Assembly: GCA_009923795.1 (NCBI GenBank) | Contig: RFSU01000013.1 | Location: forward strand, 1-22,411 | DNA: 22,411 nucleotides | From: Sphingomonadaceae bacterium | GTDB taxonomy: Bacteria > Pseudomonadota > Alphaproteobacteria > Sphingomonadales > Sphingomonadaceae | Direction: 5' to 3' | In this document: positions 22,144 through 22,411 of the stretch, piece by piece | How positions within the stretch are numbered: the stretch's first letter is position 1 | Layout: each line of letters opens with the position of its first letter | Notes under the pieces: generated by a model | Databases searched by the model: none | Told to the model about the DNA's origin: nothing | The model's input: the letters and a program-made list of their open reading frames with translations, nothing else | Program-made: the position numbers and the translations under genes

Positions 22144-22411
22144 CGCGCTTTCGACTAACTGTTGAGTTTGACGGCCGCCCTTTCATGGGATGGCAACGGC
22201 AGGCACATGGCCCCAGCGTGCAGCAAGCCATTGAAGAGGCAGTCAAGGCAATTACAGGCGAGGACGCAGCCGTCCACGCGGCTGGACGCACCGACGCGGG
22301 CGTCCATGCAGAGGCCATGGCCGCCCATGTCGAGATCACCCGCCCTTTCACGGCCTTTCGCCTGATGGATGCGATTAATGCAAAGCTGCGCCCCCACCCC
22401 ATCGCCATTAT
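22140..22411 (+). CDS. truA: tRNA pseudouridine(38-40) synthase, 5' part only
   Basis: Enzyme making pseudouridine at positions 38-40 of the tRNA anticodon arm. Only the first 90 codons are in the window; the family is about 245-270 residues. They read MTRFRLTVEFDGRPFMGWQRQ near the N-terminus in the TruA pattern and include the catalytic aspartate D52 in GRTDAGVHA (49-57). It shares an ATGA overlap with fmt, an order frequent in alphaproteobacteria. Nothing abnormal is seen up to the edge. Confidence 0.95.
   Translation, partial: MTRFRLTVEFDGRPFMGWQRQAHGPSVQQAIEEAVKAITGEDAAVHAAGRTDAGVHAEAMAAHVEITRPFTAFRLMDAINAKLRPHPIAI

Overview
The window is a gene-dense stretch of chromosome from an alphaproteobacterium, most likely a member of the order Sphingomonadales. 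The evidence is the GcrA cell-cycle regulator, the ChvI/ChvG two-component pair next to pckA, a short HprK with RapZ, a mannose-type EIIA and HPr, and house-keeping blocks (rpsB-tsf, argD-argF-hslO, rmuC-def-recR with divergent fmt-truA) in an order familiar from that group. Base composition is moderately GC-rich and even throughout. I see no mobile element, phage gene, CRISPR array, tRNA or rRNA. No intergenic gap exceeds about 155 bases. The genus assignment is open; the order-level call is an inference from gene content.

Left part, 1-7670, all on the minus strand: tsf (cut by the window edge) and rpsB for translation; queE and queC for 7-deazaguanine (queuosine precursor) synthesis; a small exported DUF3617-like protein; hslO, argF and argD (redox chaperone and arginine synthesis); and an orphan ABC-2 type permease.

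Middle part, 7747-13347: gcrA, parE and a lipoprotein cytochrome c on the plus strand, then a CitE-like CoA lyase and PEP carboxykinase (pckA) on the minus strand. The parE promoter carries a GANTC site, the methylation motif that GcrA reads in Caulobacter, directly downstream of the gcrA gene.

Right-middle part, 13502-18570: a long plus-strand run chvI, chvG, hprK, rapZ, EIIA-Man, HPr and an rRNA/tRNA 2'-O-methyltransferase, divergent from pckA. This is a signalling operon joining an envelope two-component system to a regulatory phosphotransferase system with no sugar permease. An 8-codon reading frame ends on the chvI start codon.

Right part, 18572-22411: rmuC, def and recR on the minus strand (DNA maintenance and N-terminal deformylation), divergent from fmt and the start of truA on the plus strand.

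Two architectural traits recur. Eight neighbouring gene pairs share a 4-base ATGA stop/start overlap, which suggests translational coupling. Several genes lacking a Shine-Dalgarno sequence (parE, def, recR, rmuC, possibly queC) have a promoter-like element whose -10 box ends 5-8 bases before the ATG, which would give leaderless mRNAs. I did not find a wholly new multi-gene system; the more novel points are regulatory: the argD leader terminator, the chvI leader mini-ORF with its promoter palindrome, and the leaderless starts.
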